6,368 nt of DNA, from positions 1-6,368 of the forward strand of contig DMMK01000046.1 in NCBI GenBank assembly GCA_003453085.1, given 5' to 3'. The notes beneath the pieces are model-generated. The model was given only the letters and a program-made list of their open reading frames with translations, had not been told where the DNA came from and did no database searches. This document shows positions 1 through 5,576 of this stretch, piece by piece. The number at the start of each line of letters is the position of its first letter. Position 1 is the first letter of the stretch. The translations under genes and the position numbers were made by a program. This stretch comes from Verrucomicrobiales bacterium (GTDB lineage Bacteria > Verrucomicrobiota > Verrucomicrobiia > Verrucomicrobiales > Verrucomicrobiaceae).

Positions 1-94
1 GATAGATGGCCACGACGTAGTTCAGCAGGTGTGGGAAAATCAGCACACAGATGCCTGCGACGATGGAGACGATGGGAGTCAGATGGGGGCTCAT
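1..94 (-). CDS. DUF3096-family small membrane protein (5' part only)
   Basis: The first 31 codons of a gene that runs off the left edge of the window. The visible protein begins MSPHLTPIVSIVAGI and continues with a hydrophobic helix (about residues 7-21) and then the sequence LLNYVVAIY. Small DUF3096 proteins have this pattern: a short polar N-terminus, a helix rich in I, V and A, then a P-x-LLNY-x-VAIY segment before a second helix. The family consists of inner-membrane proteins of roughly 45-60 residues with no established biochemical function. The gene starts 45 bases after the entericidin-like gene and is probably co-transcribed with it. No Shine-Dalgarno sequence precedes the ATG; the leader is TTCTCTCCACAACACC. 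The family call rests on remembered sequence resemblance, and the C-terminal half cannot be seen. Confidence 0.8.
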   Translation of the reverse strand, partial: MSPHLTPIVSIVAGICVLIFPHLLNYVVAIY

Positions 95-139
95 GGTGTT
101 GTGGAGAGAATTGAAAATCAGTGACTTGGACGAGGATTC

Positions 140-358
140 TTATCGGCCCGACTGGACCTTGGTGGCTTGGCGCTCAATCGTGCTGCCCACATGCTGCATG
201 TCGCGACCAAAACCGCGCGTGGTGTTGCAACTACTCAGGAAAGAGAGGGTGAGGATCAGCATGCCAAAAGCGAAAATGAAAAAGCTCGCCTGCCGTGCCG
301 TGTTGTCTTCAGGGGTAGCGTGAAGGGGGGCGTCAGAGGAGATGTCTGGGGTTTTCAT
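140..358 (-). CDS. Entericidin EcnA/B-type small lipoprotein
   Basis: A 72-residue protein with a polar N-terminal stretch (1-24), a hydrophobic export segment (about 25-41) and a lipobox LSSC ending at Cys44. After the cysteine comes NTTRGFGRDMQHVGSTIERQA, matching the entericidin signature C-N-T-x-x-G-x-G-x-D-x-x-x-x-G-x-x-I. Members are small envelope lipoproteins; in E. coli EcnA and EcnB form a stationary-phase antidote/toxin pair. Here the protein is probably anchored to a membrane through Cys44. The N-region before the hydrophobic segment is unusually long and acidic for a signal peptide. The only internal methionine, M33, would leave too short a signal, so the first ATG is kept. It is the first gene after a 200-base AT-rich intergenic region and is followed by the DUF3096 gene. 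Only one entericidin-like gene is visible, so a toxin or antidote role cannot be assigned. Confidence 0.85.
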   Translation of the reverse strand: MKTPDISSDAPLHATPEDNTARQASFFIFAFGMLILTLSFLSSCNTTRGFGRDMQHVGSTIERQATKVQSGR

Positions 359-445
359 GGGAGATCGAGTGCTGGAGTTGCACGCTCAAAAGCGCCTTCT
401 CGCCGACCATCTAGTGCAAAGTCTTTGCCAACCGCCAAATAATCG

Positions 446-461
446 AATCAATTCATTGATT
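446..461. repeat. 16-bp palindrome, possible operator
   Basis: AATCAAT and ATTGATT form 7-bp arms with perfect complementarity around a 2-base centre (TC). The element lies just downstream of the candidate -10 box, at about +9 to +25 of the predicted transcript. A dimeric repressor site at that position would block transcription. The arms are AT-rich and the spacer is too short for a stable RNA hairpin, so a DNA-binding site is more likely than a terminator. Function is inferred from symmetry and position only. Confidence 0.35.
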
Positions 462-476
462 ATGAAAGACTTATAA

Positions 477-505
477 AGTATCGCCACCATCACAAATTCA
501 ATCAA
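477..505 (-). promoter_or_regulatory. Candidate sigma-70-type promoter for the entericidin/DUF3096 unit
   Basis: Read on the minus strand, TTGATT (505 to 500) and GATACT (482 to 477) are separated by exactly 17 bases. They resemble the consensus -35 and -10 hexamers. Transcription would begin near position 470, leaving a leader of roughly 110 bases before the ATG at 358. TATAAG lies just downstream, so the -10 assignment is not unique. This is a consensus match only. Confidence 0.4.
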
Positions 506-534
506 AAACGACTTTTTGCACGAACCAGATACCC
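493..534 (-). promoter_or_regulatory. Shared upstream motif, copy 1 (entericidin unit)
   Basis: On the minus strand this segment reads GGGTAT (534-529), 4 bases, TTCGTGCAAA (524-515), then GAATTTG (499-493). GAATTTG begins directly after the candidate -35 hexamer. The three blocks recur in the same order at 4696-4663, with the 10-mer inverted. The copy starts about 175 bases before the entericidin-like ATG. A shared control element is an inference from this recurrence. Confidence 0.35.
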
Positions 535-540
535 CTTTTT

Positions 541-555
541 ATTGCATTATGCAAT
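541..555. repeat. 15-bp palindrome just after the metallopeptidase stop codon
   Basis: ATTGCAT and ATGCAAT are perfect 7-bp inverted arms around a single T. The element begins three bases beyond the metallopeptidase stop codon and lies upstream of the candidate promoter. A one-base loop and the lack of a following T-run on the minus strand argue against an intrinsic terminator. A regulator-binding site is possible but unproven. Confidence 0.35.
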
Positions 556-558
556 TTA

Positions 559-1674
559 CTATTCCTGCGTTGTAGGATGCATGACCCGATCAATAAAGAA
601 GAGCTTTTTGAGTACTAAGCCACTGCACACAAAGGGATAAGCATCCGGCTGCCCCATGCTACGGGTCAGTTCGTTGACCAAGGTCGTCAGTGCTACCCAG
701 TGGCCGACCCTTTCGCAAAAAGCCTGCACCTCCTGTGTAGGTGCCTGCCCTTCACCGCATAGCAACGCGGGGTCAATTTTCGGCTGCACGATGTTGCTGT
801 GGCACTCGGCTGAATCTGCCGTCTCCAAGGTATCGCTCATGTGCAGCCAGTGCGCCCAGGTTTCGGCCCAGTCTTCCCAGGGGTGGGAGGCCGCATAGGC
901 GCTAATGTGATTTTCCTCCCACCCTGGTGGCGGGCCTTCAGTGTAGTTGCGCTGGAGGGCCATGGCATAGTCCGCCGTCTCATCTCCAAAAAGGCTCCGA
1001 AATTCCTCCAGCCAGGGGCTACCAGCGATGAGCACATCCCAATAATAATGCCCTGACTCGTGCCTGAAGTGGCCTAACAAAGAACGGTACGGCTCGCGCA
1101 TTTCCAGGCGGGTCTTCTCGCGCAGGTCATCATCCGCCTCCTGCACATTCAGGGTGATGACTCCTGTATCATGACCTGTGAGCACGGAAGGCTGGCCGGG
1201 CAGGGACTGCAAAAAATCGAAGACCATCGGCACAGCAGGTTCCAGCATGCTGCCCGGTCCCCAGAGGCCATGATCCAGCAGGGTGAAAAGCAGCCTGCGT
1301 TTGGCGGTCTCCAGCTTGGTCCAGCGCTCGCCATTGCCTGGCTGGGAAAGATCCGGAATGACACGGGTCGTCCCACACGCAGGGCACAGGCTGGCAGGAT
1401 CTGCATCGGAAGGGATCAGCCAGTTGCAGCCGCAGGCATTCAGATTGGCACAAAAACGGTAGCGCTGGGGGGTCACCTGTCTGGGCCCTCGGCGGAAGAA
1501 ACCACGCTTGGGGGCGACTTCGGCCAATGCCTGTTGGTGCACCCCTTCTTCAGCCAGGTCCAGAGCACGCATTTCACGTGAAGCGGGATCAAAGCCAATC
1601 GCGCGACCGCAGGCAATGCAAACGCTGTTGTTAAAAAAGACAGGCTGTCCGCAGACGCAAAGATAGGTCCTCAT
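559..1674 (-). CDS. Zinc-ribbon putative metallopeptidase (HExxH)
   Basis: A 371-residue protein with no signal peptide or membrane segment, so probably cytoplasmic. The N-terminus carries a zinc ribbon (C6, C8, C19, C22), and a second cysteine cluster follows (C75, C81, C83, C97, C100). The catalytic region has H205-E206-S-G-H209 within GHFRHESGHYYWDVL, the standard HExxH zinc site. Downstream, HPWEDWAETWAHWLHM contains E267 and E271, candidates for the third zinc ligand of a gluzincin-like fold. This architecture matches the family described as zinc-ribbon plus putative zinc-binding metallopeptidase (Peptidase_Mx type), whose substrates are unknown. The start is firm because family members typically begin with the MRT-x-x-C-x-C ribbon. 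It is the last gene of the central unit, 57 bases after the permease gene. The leader CTCCCCCCTT has no Shine-Dalgarno sequence. Confidence 0.88.
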   Translation of the reverse strand: MRTYLCVCGQPVFFNNSVCIACGRAIGFDPASREMRALDLAEEGVHQQALAEVAPKRGFFRRGPRQVTPQRYRFCANLNACGCNWLIPSDADPASLCPACGTTRVIPDLSQPGNGERWTKLETAKRRLLFTLLDHGLWGPGSMLEPAVPMVFDFLQSLPGQPSVLTGHDTGVITLNVQEADDDLREKTRLEMREPYRSLLGHFRHESGHYYWDVLIAGSPWLEEFRSLFGDETADYAMALQRNYTEGPPPGWEENHISAYAASHPWEDWAETWAHWLHMSDTLETADSAECHSNIVQPKIDPALLCGEGQAPTQEVQAFCERVGHWVALTTLVNELTRSMGQPDAYPFVCSGLVLKKLFFIDRVMHPTTQE

Positions 1675-1731
1675 AAGGGGGGAGATTCAATAACTTAAAA
1701 AGAAAGACGCACGATCCGGAACAACGCGAGA

Positions 1732-3492
1732 TCATGATGGCACTGGCTCCGGCAGTTCAGCCAGAGGCAGGACGGATTCCAGACGTTCACGGGCCTCTTC
1801 GGTCGTCGTCACCACCCAGGTCGCACCGGTATCCGATGTGCTTTCCGCTTTGGGGGCACCCCAGCGCGCCAGCAGGATCTTCTGTTCCGGAAAGCGGTGG
1901 CGCAGCCGCTTGCACAGCAGTTGCGCAGTGCTGCTGACACCCGGGGGCATGGCGCTGATGCAGACGATGGCGGGCTTCAGGCTTTCCACCTGGGCGATGA
2001 CTTCAGAAACCAGGGCCGACTGAGGGATGGACTCCCACCGCCACAGCCCGACCCCCACGGTGCGCATCAGCCAGTGAAGGGCGATTGAATCGGCCGAAGC
2101 ATCAAAGCTGCGACAGAGCAGCAGCGGCCCTTTGCCTTCAGGGACAGTAGGCACGTCATCAAGCACCGTCTCGCAGGCCAACGTGGTCAGCGTTTCCAGA
2201 ATCCCGTCCGACTCCTCTTTGGAAAGACGTCCTGCCAGCATCTCCCGGCGTGCATGGACGGCAGCAGGCAGCAGCACCTGATCCAGGGTTTTACCATGGC
2301 CGATTTCCTTGGAGGATGCATGCGTCAGGTCCTCCGCCTCCTCCACATCCCCGACCAGCAAACGCTGATACACCAAAAATGAGGGCTGCACCTCAGGCTG
2401 GTCGCCCATCAAAATCTCGATGAACTTCAGTTCGGGGATGTACTTGGAAAAAACGACGAGACAAACCGTCAGCGGGGTAGCCAGCAGCAGCCCCACAGGC
2501 CCCCAGATCAGGGTCCAAAACACAATGGCAATCAGCAAGGCGAGGTCAGACACTCCGGCGCTCTGGCCATACAGCAAAGGCTCCAGCACCATGTTCGTGA
2601 GCAATTCCAGGCCAGCGATTAGCGCGATTACCATCAGCGGCTGCGTCCAGCCATCAAACACTGCCAAACTTAAAGCGACGGGAAGGATCGCAGCGATCCA
2701 GGGACCAATGTAAGGCACAAAACGGAACAGCGCTGCCAGCGCCCCCCACAGCACCACATACGGCAGCCCGATGGCCCAAAAACCTGCCGCCAGCAGCAGC
2801 CCGTAGGCCCCGTTGATCAAACCCTGCATGAGCAGATAACGGCTGACCCGTGAGGCAGCCTCATCCAAGGCCCGCGTCGTTGTCGTCAGTCGGCTGTATC
2901 CCACCAAGTGGATGACCCGGTTTCGCACATCATTCTGCCGCAGCAGCATGAAGATCACAAAAACTACGACCACAGCCGCCGTCCCCAGACTATCAGCTAA
3001 AAAGCCCAGGGCCGACATGGCTGTCTCCTGCAGCCGATTGGTGGACCGTTCTATCAGCACCGGAGTTTCCGGAGCTGCACCATTGCGCTTCACCTCTTCC
3101 GCATCAGAGGCGGTGGAAATCTCCATCGCGAGGCTTTGCAGCTTTTCCAGCACGCCGCCCTGCCCGACCTCCCGCACGCTGATCACCCGCTGATGGATGG
3201 TGTGGCGGTATCCGGGCAGTTCCTTCACCAATTGGTGAAGCTCGACCCCGAGCACCCACAGCAATGCTCCCATCACTGAAAACGAAAGGACCGTCACGGT
3301 GATGACGGCCAAGGTGCGGGCAAAGTGCAGGCGGTGATTAAAGAAGGACACCACTGGCTTCAGCAAAAAAGCGAACAGGGCCGCCAATGCCAAGGGGATA
3401 AAAAAGTCCCGGCCCGCCCACAGCATCGCCACGGTGAGCATCACCGTGGCGAGCCGGATAAGCGGAGCCAGCTGAAGTTGCAAGGCTTCCAT
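1732..3492 (-). CDS. AI-2E family permease with long soluble C-terminal domain
   Basis: A 586-residue protein. Residues 1-360 form the AI-2E (UPF0118/PerM-type) membrane domain: paired helices near 10-50 and 58-85, a soluble segment of about 90-160, a helix near 161-184, and a hydrophobic block from 220 to 350. Family hallmarks are FVPYIGPW (258-265), EPLLYGQSAGVSD (304-316) and the final FSKYIPELKFI. The family is named after TqsA, which affects autoinducer-2 export, but other members act in ion transport, so the substrate is open. Residues 365-586 are a cytoplasmic extension. A helical part near 400-440 (LPAAVHARREMLAGRLSKEE) is followed by an alpha/beta part (PLLLCRSFD, KPAIVCISAMP, KILLARWG). 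This resembles a B12-binding-like fold but lacks the DxHxxG cobalamin motif. The gene lies 45 bases after a DUF883 gene and 57 bases before the metallopeptidase gene. Confidence 0.9.
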   Translation of the reverse strand: MEALQLQLAPLIRLATVMLTVAMLWAGRDFFIPLALAALFAFLLKPVVSFFNHRLHFARTLAVITVTVLSFSVMGALLWVLGVELHQLVKELPGYRHTIHQRVISVREVGQGGVLEKLQSLAMEISTASDAEEVKRNGAAPETPVLIERSTNRLQETAMSALGFLADSLGTAAVVVVFVIFMLLRQNDVRNRVIHLVGYSRLTTTTRALDEAASRVSRYLLMQGLINGAYGLLLAAGFWAIGLPYVVLWGALAALFRFVPYIGPWIAAILPVALSLAVFDGWTQPLMVIALIAGLELLTNMVLEPLLYGQSAGVSDLALLIAIVFWTLIWGPVGLLLATPLTVCLVVFSKYIPELKFIEILMGDQPEVQPSFLVYQRLLVGDVEEAEDLTHASSKEIGHGKTLDQVLLPAAVHARREMLAGRLSKEESDGILETLTTLACETVLDDVPTVPEGKGPLLLCRSFDASADSIALHWLMRTVGVGLWRWESIPQSALVSEVIAQVESLKPAIVCISAMPPGVSSTAQLLCKRLRHRFPEQKILLARWGAPKAESTSDTGATWVVTTTEEARERLESVLPLAELPEPVPS

Positions 3493-3537
3493 AAGGAGAG
3501 TTCCGCTGATCCTGGAGGGGGGATGACGAAACGTGAA

Positions 3538-3855
3538 TTAACGACGGCTGCTGCTGGCCATCAGGCCAAACAACAAGCCCAGGCCGATGGCCACGCCCAG
3601 ACATTCGTAGGGACGTTTGTGGACCACGGAATCCAGCGCCGAAGCCTTATTGCGAAGCTGACGCTCGATCTCATGGCTGGCTTCACCCGCGTAGTCGGCG
3701 ATGCCGGCCAGGCGCTCTTTGACCTGGCCCGTGTAGGCCTGCGAATCCTTGCCAATGCTGTCAAGGATGCCGCGGGCTTCATCGGAGATGGTGCGCAGGC
3801 TGTGGTTGATCCGTTCAGTGGTGGTGAGGGGCTTGCGTTTGAAAAGTAGGCTCAT
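3538..3855 (-). CDS. DUF883/ElaB-YqjD-like membrane-anchored protein (copy 1)
   Basis: A 105-residue protein. Residues about 11-75 form a long charged amphipathic helix (TTTERINHSLRTISDEARG, then a Q-V-K-E-R-L-A segment). The conserved junction VVHKRPYECLGVAIGLGLLFG runs into a C-terminal transmembrane helix (about 85-101) and a basic tail, SSSRR. E. coli ElaB, YqjD and YgaM have this layout of a soluble helical part with a single C-terminal anchor. They are stationary-phase inner-membrane proteins, and YqjD has been reported to bind ribosomes. The small-residue spacing in the anchor (GVAIGLGLLFG) suggests helix packing, an inference. The gene lies between the Lmo0937-like gene (38 bases upstream) and the permease (45 bases downstream). 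A second member of the family lies two genes upstream. Confidence 0.88.
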   Translation of the reverse strand: MSLLFKRKPLTTTERINHSLRTISDEARGILDSIGKDSQAYTGQVKERLAGIADYAGEASHEIERQLRNKASALDSVVHKRPYECLGVAIGLGLLFGLMASSSRR

Positions 3856-3893
3856 AGGAATGTGATGTTAATGGTTAGGCAAGGAGCGTTAAC

Positions 3894-4043
3894 TCAGAGG
3901 GGCTTGCGGCCCTGGATCACGCGGAGCAGAATCACCACGATGGCGATCACCAGCAGGATGTGGATGAATCCGCTGAGCGTGTAGCTGGTGACGAGGCCCA
4001 GCAGCCAGAGGATGAGAAGAACGACGGCGACGGTGTAGAGCAT
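3894..4043 (-). CDS. Lmo0937-type 49-residue membrane protein
   Basis: A short gene encoding MLYTVAVVLLILWLLGLVTS, then YTLSGFIHILLVIAIVVILL and RVIQGRKPL. Two hydrophobic helices (about 3-19 and 24-41) are separated by the turn SYTLSG, and the C-terminus is basic. The pattern ML-Y-x-x-A-x-x-LLILWLLGL with FIHILLVIAI is very characteristic of the Lmo0937/DUF5670 family, which is widespread and of unknown function; members often sit beside stress genes. The reading frame is closed by TGA at 3894-3896. It lies 49 bases after one DUF883 gene and 38 bases before the other, so the two anchored helical proteins bracket it. The leader CACACTACCTCT has no Shine-Dalgarno sequence. Confidence 0.9.
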   Translation of the reverse strand: MLYTVAVVLLILWLLGLVTSYTLSGFIHILLVIAIVVILLRVIQGRKPL

Positions 4044-4092
4044 AGAGGTAGTGTGTTGAGGTTGAGAAACAGGAGATTGACTTCAGGGTCGC

Positions 4093-4353
4093 TTAGCGGC
4101 GCAGATACAGGCCGAGAACGACACCGCCGAGGGCGGCATAGGCGAGGGCACGAAGAGGGTTCTGCACAACGTAATCACGCAGATGATTGAGGTTCTGATT
4201 GGCATCCTGCACCACTTTCTGGGTGCAGCCGTCAATGCGGGTGCGGGCCTCATCGCGGAGGTTGTTCAGATCCTGTTTGACCGCAGTTCCCAGATTGCGG
4301 AAATCATTGGCGGTATCATGCAGGACTTCGTCGGTGCGAGGTGTGACAGTCAT
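4093..4353 (-). CDS. DUF883/ElaB-YqjD-like membrane-anchored protein (copy 2)
   Basis: An 86-residue protein with start MTVTPRTDEVLHDTANDF. Residues about 8-60 form a charged helix (NLGTAVKQDLNNLRDEARTR), followed by the family junction VVQNPLRALAYAALGGVVLG and a C-terminal anchor (about 67-83) ending LYLRR. The open frame extends upstream to an ATG at 4506, but that extension overlaps the 59-codon gene out of frame and looks non-native. The ATG at 4351-4353 gives the usual family length and N-terminus. It starts 13 bases after the stop of the 59-residue membrane protein gene, so the two are almost certainly co-transcribed. It is clearly diverged from the other DUF883 copy and carries a single cysteine (C43) in the soluble helix. 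A membrane-surface role under stress is inferred from the family. Confidence 0.88.
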   Translation of the reverse strand: MTVTPRTDEVLHDTANDFRNLGTAVKQDLNNLRDEARTRIDGCTQKVVQDANQNLNHLRDYVVQNPLRALAYAALGGVVLGLYLRR

Positions 4354-4366
4354 AGTTTTATGGGGA

Positions 4367-4546
4367 TCAGGTTTTGAGAAAAAAACTCGCCCCGAAGGTG
4401 ACCAGGGCGATGACCGCCACCGCCCATGCCAGCACCGATCCGCTGCCAGCCGCACCCGTGGCAGCCGCAGCCACTGCGAGAATCGCAACGGCCACAGAGG
4501 CAACACGGAGTTGCGAGTAGCGGGGGTTTGGATTGGTGTGGATCAT
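4367..4546 (-). CDS. Unrecognised 59-residue two-helix membrane protein
   Basis: The frame encodes a polar N-terminus, MIHTNPNPRYSQLR, and two hydrophobic segments. The first is about 15-30 (VASVAVAILAVAAAAT) and the second about 38-57 (VLAWAVAVIALVTFGASFF), joined by the short glycine/serine turn GAAGSGS; it ends LKT. I do not recognise a named family. Support for a real gene comes from the sharp polar-hydrophobic organisation, a TGA stop 13 bases before the next gene, and a position at the head of a run of small membrane-protein genes. An overlapping frame on the same strand (4350-4580) gives an implausible Cys/Gly/His-rich product. The leader CTGCTGCTTCCC has no Shine-Dalgarno sequence. 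It is probably an inner-membrane protein of the stress cluster, by context only. Confidence 0.7.
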   Translation of the reverse strand: MIHTNPNPRYSQLRVASVAVAILAVAAAATGAAGSGSVLAWAVAVIALVTFGASFFLKT

Positions 4547-4727
4547 GGGAAGCAGCAGTATGGCTCCCTCTATCGCACACAGGGTGCCACGATCACCAAG
4601 CCGCCAGCAAACCCCTCACCATCAACACCTTAACTCAATCCACCCTCGCGCCTGTGGGCATTCAAATTCCGCTTTTCGTGCAAAGGACGCATACCCTCGT
4701 TGCGAAATGCACGCGGCAAGATCCTCA
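4547..4727 (-). promoter_or_regulatory. Upstream control region of the six-gene central unit
   Basis: Non-coding stretch between the terminator of the preceding unit and the first small membrane-protein gene. Because a terminator lies at its upstream edge, the promoter of the central unit should lie here. The best consensus-like pair is TTGGTG (4599 to 4594) and CGATAG (4575 to 4570) with an 18-base spacer, which is weak. The segment 4663-4696 carries the three blocks shared with the region upstream of the entericidin-like gene. No gene or RNA structure was recognised. Confidence 0.45.
4663..4696 (-). promoter_or_regulatory. Shared upstream motif, copy 2 (central unit)
   Basis: On the minus strand this segment reads GGGTAT (4696-4691), 6 bases, TTTGCACGAA (4684-4675), then GAATTTG (4669-4663). 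The same GGGTAT, the reverse complement of the 10-mer, and GAATTTG occur in the same order at 534-493. This copy starts about 150 bases before the first gene of the central unit. It is a possible common regulator or sigma-factor site; the function is inferred. Confidence 0.35.
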
Positions 4728-4757
4728 TAAAAAAGAGCCGCCCGAAAAGGCGGCTCT
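4728..4757 (-). terminator. Intrinsic terminator of the phosphodiesterase/esterase unit
   Basis: AGAGCCGCC and GGCGGCTCT form a perfect 9-bp stem around a 6-base loop. Read on the minus strand, the stem runs straight into a T-run (TCTTTTTTAT). It lies 35 bases beyond the esterase stop codon and separates that unit from the central operon. This is a textbook rho-independent terminator for minus-strand transcription. Confidence 0.92.
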
Positions 4758-4791
4758 CAAGAGAGTCAGAGATGTTTAGAGACGGCCAAAC

Positions 4792-5529
4792 TCACTCGCC
4801 CAGCAGCTCTTTGATCTTGGGATCAATCGCTTCCGCCCACATGTCGTAGCCTTTTTCAGAAAGGTGCAGCAGGTCAGGCATGACCTCACGGGTGAGGGTG
4901 CCATCCGGCTGAAGGAAGGTCTTTCCGATGTCCATGAAATGCACCTGTTTGCCATCGGCAAGTTTGGCGATGATGGCATTCGTCGCTTCATTCTGCTGGC
5001 GCATGGCATCTGTGGGTTTTTCACCGCGTGGGAAGATGCCCAGCAGCAGGATCTTGGCCTCAGGGGCCTTGGCCTGCAGTTTGCCAATGATGGCCTTCAC
5101 GCCTTCGGCCGTCTGCTCGGCGGAGCTTGCGTAGATGGCTCCATTCAGCTCCTTCTGCGCACGGCCCACATGGCCAGTGTTATTAGTACCGATCATGAGC
5201 ACGATAAGCTTCGGCTTCAGCCCATCGAAGTTGCCGTTATCGAGACGCCACAGCACATGCTCTGTGCGGTCCCCGCCGATGCCAAAATTGGCGGCATTGC
5301 GCTTGGCGTAAAACTTCTCCCAGGTGGCCTTGCCCTTGCCTTCCCAGCCCTGGGTGATGGAGTCGCCCAGGAAGACCAGCGTGGCGGTTCCCTGCTTGGA
5401 AATGGCATTGAAGCTTTCATGCCGTTTCACCCAGCCGCCATCACGCGGCACAGGATTGATGGCGTAATTGGGTTCGGCAGCGAAGGTTCCACTGATGAGC
5501 AGGGCAGAAGCGATGAGAATGTTTTTCAT
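4792..5529 (-). CDS. Exported GDSL/SGNH-family esterase (PAF-acetylhydrolase-like)
   Basis: A 245-residue protein. MKNILIASALLISGTFAAEP is a signal peptide with probable cleavage after A17. SGNH blocks are intact: block I FLGDSITQGW with nucleophile S57; block II NFGIGGDRT with oxyanion Gly86; block III MIGTNNTGH with N116/N117; block V DLLHLS with D219 and H222. The W-x-x-RL segment after block II is also typical of platelet-activating-factor acetylhydrolase IB-like bacterial members. These hydrolyse acetyl or other ester groups on lipids or sugars; the substrate here is unknown, and it should act in the periplasm or outside the cell. An in-frame ATG 16 codons upstream (5575-5577) overlaps the preceding stop as TAATG, but it would bury the signal peptide, so the ATG at 5527-5529 is preferred. 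A strong terminator follows. Confidence 0.9.
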   Translation of the reverse strand: MKNILIASALLISGTFAAEPNYAINPVPRDGGWVKRHESFNAISKQGTATLVFLGDSITQGWEGKGKATWEKFYAKRNAANFGIGGDRTEHVLWRLDNGNFDGLKPKLIVLMIGTNNTGHVGRAQKELNGAIYASSAEQTAEGVKAIIGKLQAKAPEAKILLLGIFPRGEKPTDAMRQQNEATNAIIAKLADGKQVHFMDIGKTFLQPDGTLTREVMPDLLHLSEKGYDMWAEAIDPKIKELLGE

Positions 5530-5576
5530 GGTTTGAGATGGGCAGTGAAAACGACAACCGAGGGTCATTGCAATCA

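Larger units (their letters stand above)
359..558 (-). promoter_or_regulatory. AT-rich intergenic control region upstream of the entericidin-like gene
   Basis: Two hundred bases without a convincing gene between the metallopeptidase stop and the entericidin-like start. The part from about 440 to 560 is clearly more AT-rich than the surrounding genes. It holds a plausible sigma-70-type promoter, two short near-perfect palindromes and three blocks also found upstream of the central operon, each described separately. No hairpin followed by a T-run was found on the minus strand, so the end of the metallopeptidase transcript is unclear and some readthrough into the entericidin-like gene is possible. 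Confidence 0.6.

Noticed and set aside
503..518. Inverted repeat CAAAAA-CGAC-TTTTTG as a terminator
   Set aside because: Only a 6-bp, almost pure A-T stem with no following T-run on the minus strand; more likely A-tract sequence near the promoter.
529..534. GGGTAT as a SigB-type -10 box
   Set aside because: No GTTT-like -35 sequence lies at the right distance upstream in either copy, and SigB is not expected in this lineage; kept only as part of the shared motif.
1171..1581. 136-codon plus-strand open frame within the metallopeptidase
   Set aside because: It is antisense to conserved zinc-ribbon coding sequence; no family resemblance.
3325..3849. 174-codon plus-strand open frame across the permease 5' end and DUF883 copy 1
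   Set aside because: It spans two well-supported minus-strand genes and the gap between them, and the predicted product is low-complexity Gln/His-rich sequence without motifs.
4354..4506. Upstream extension of DUF883 copy 2 to an ATG at 4506
   Set aside because: The extension overlaps the 59-codon gene in another frame and gives an Arg/Trp-rich sequence unlike the family; the ATG at 4353 gives the normal family N-terminus.
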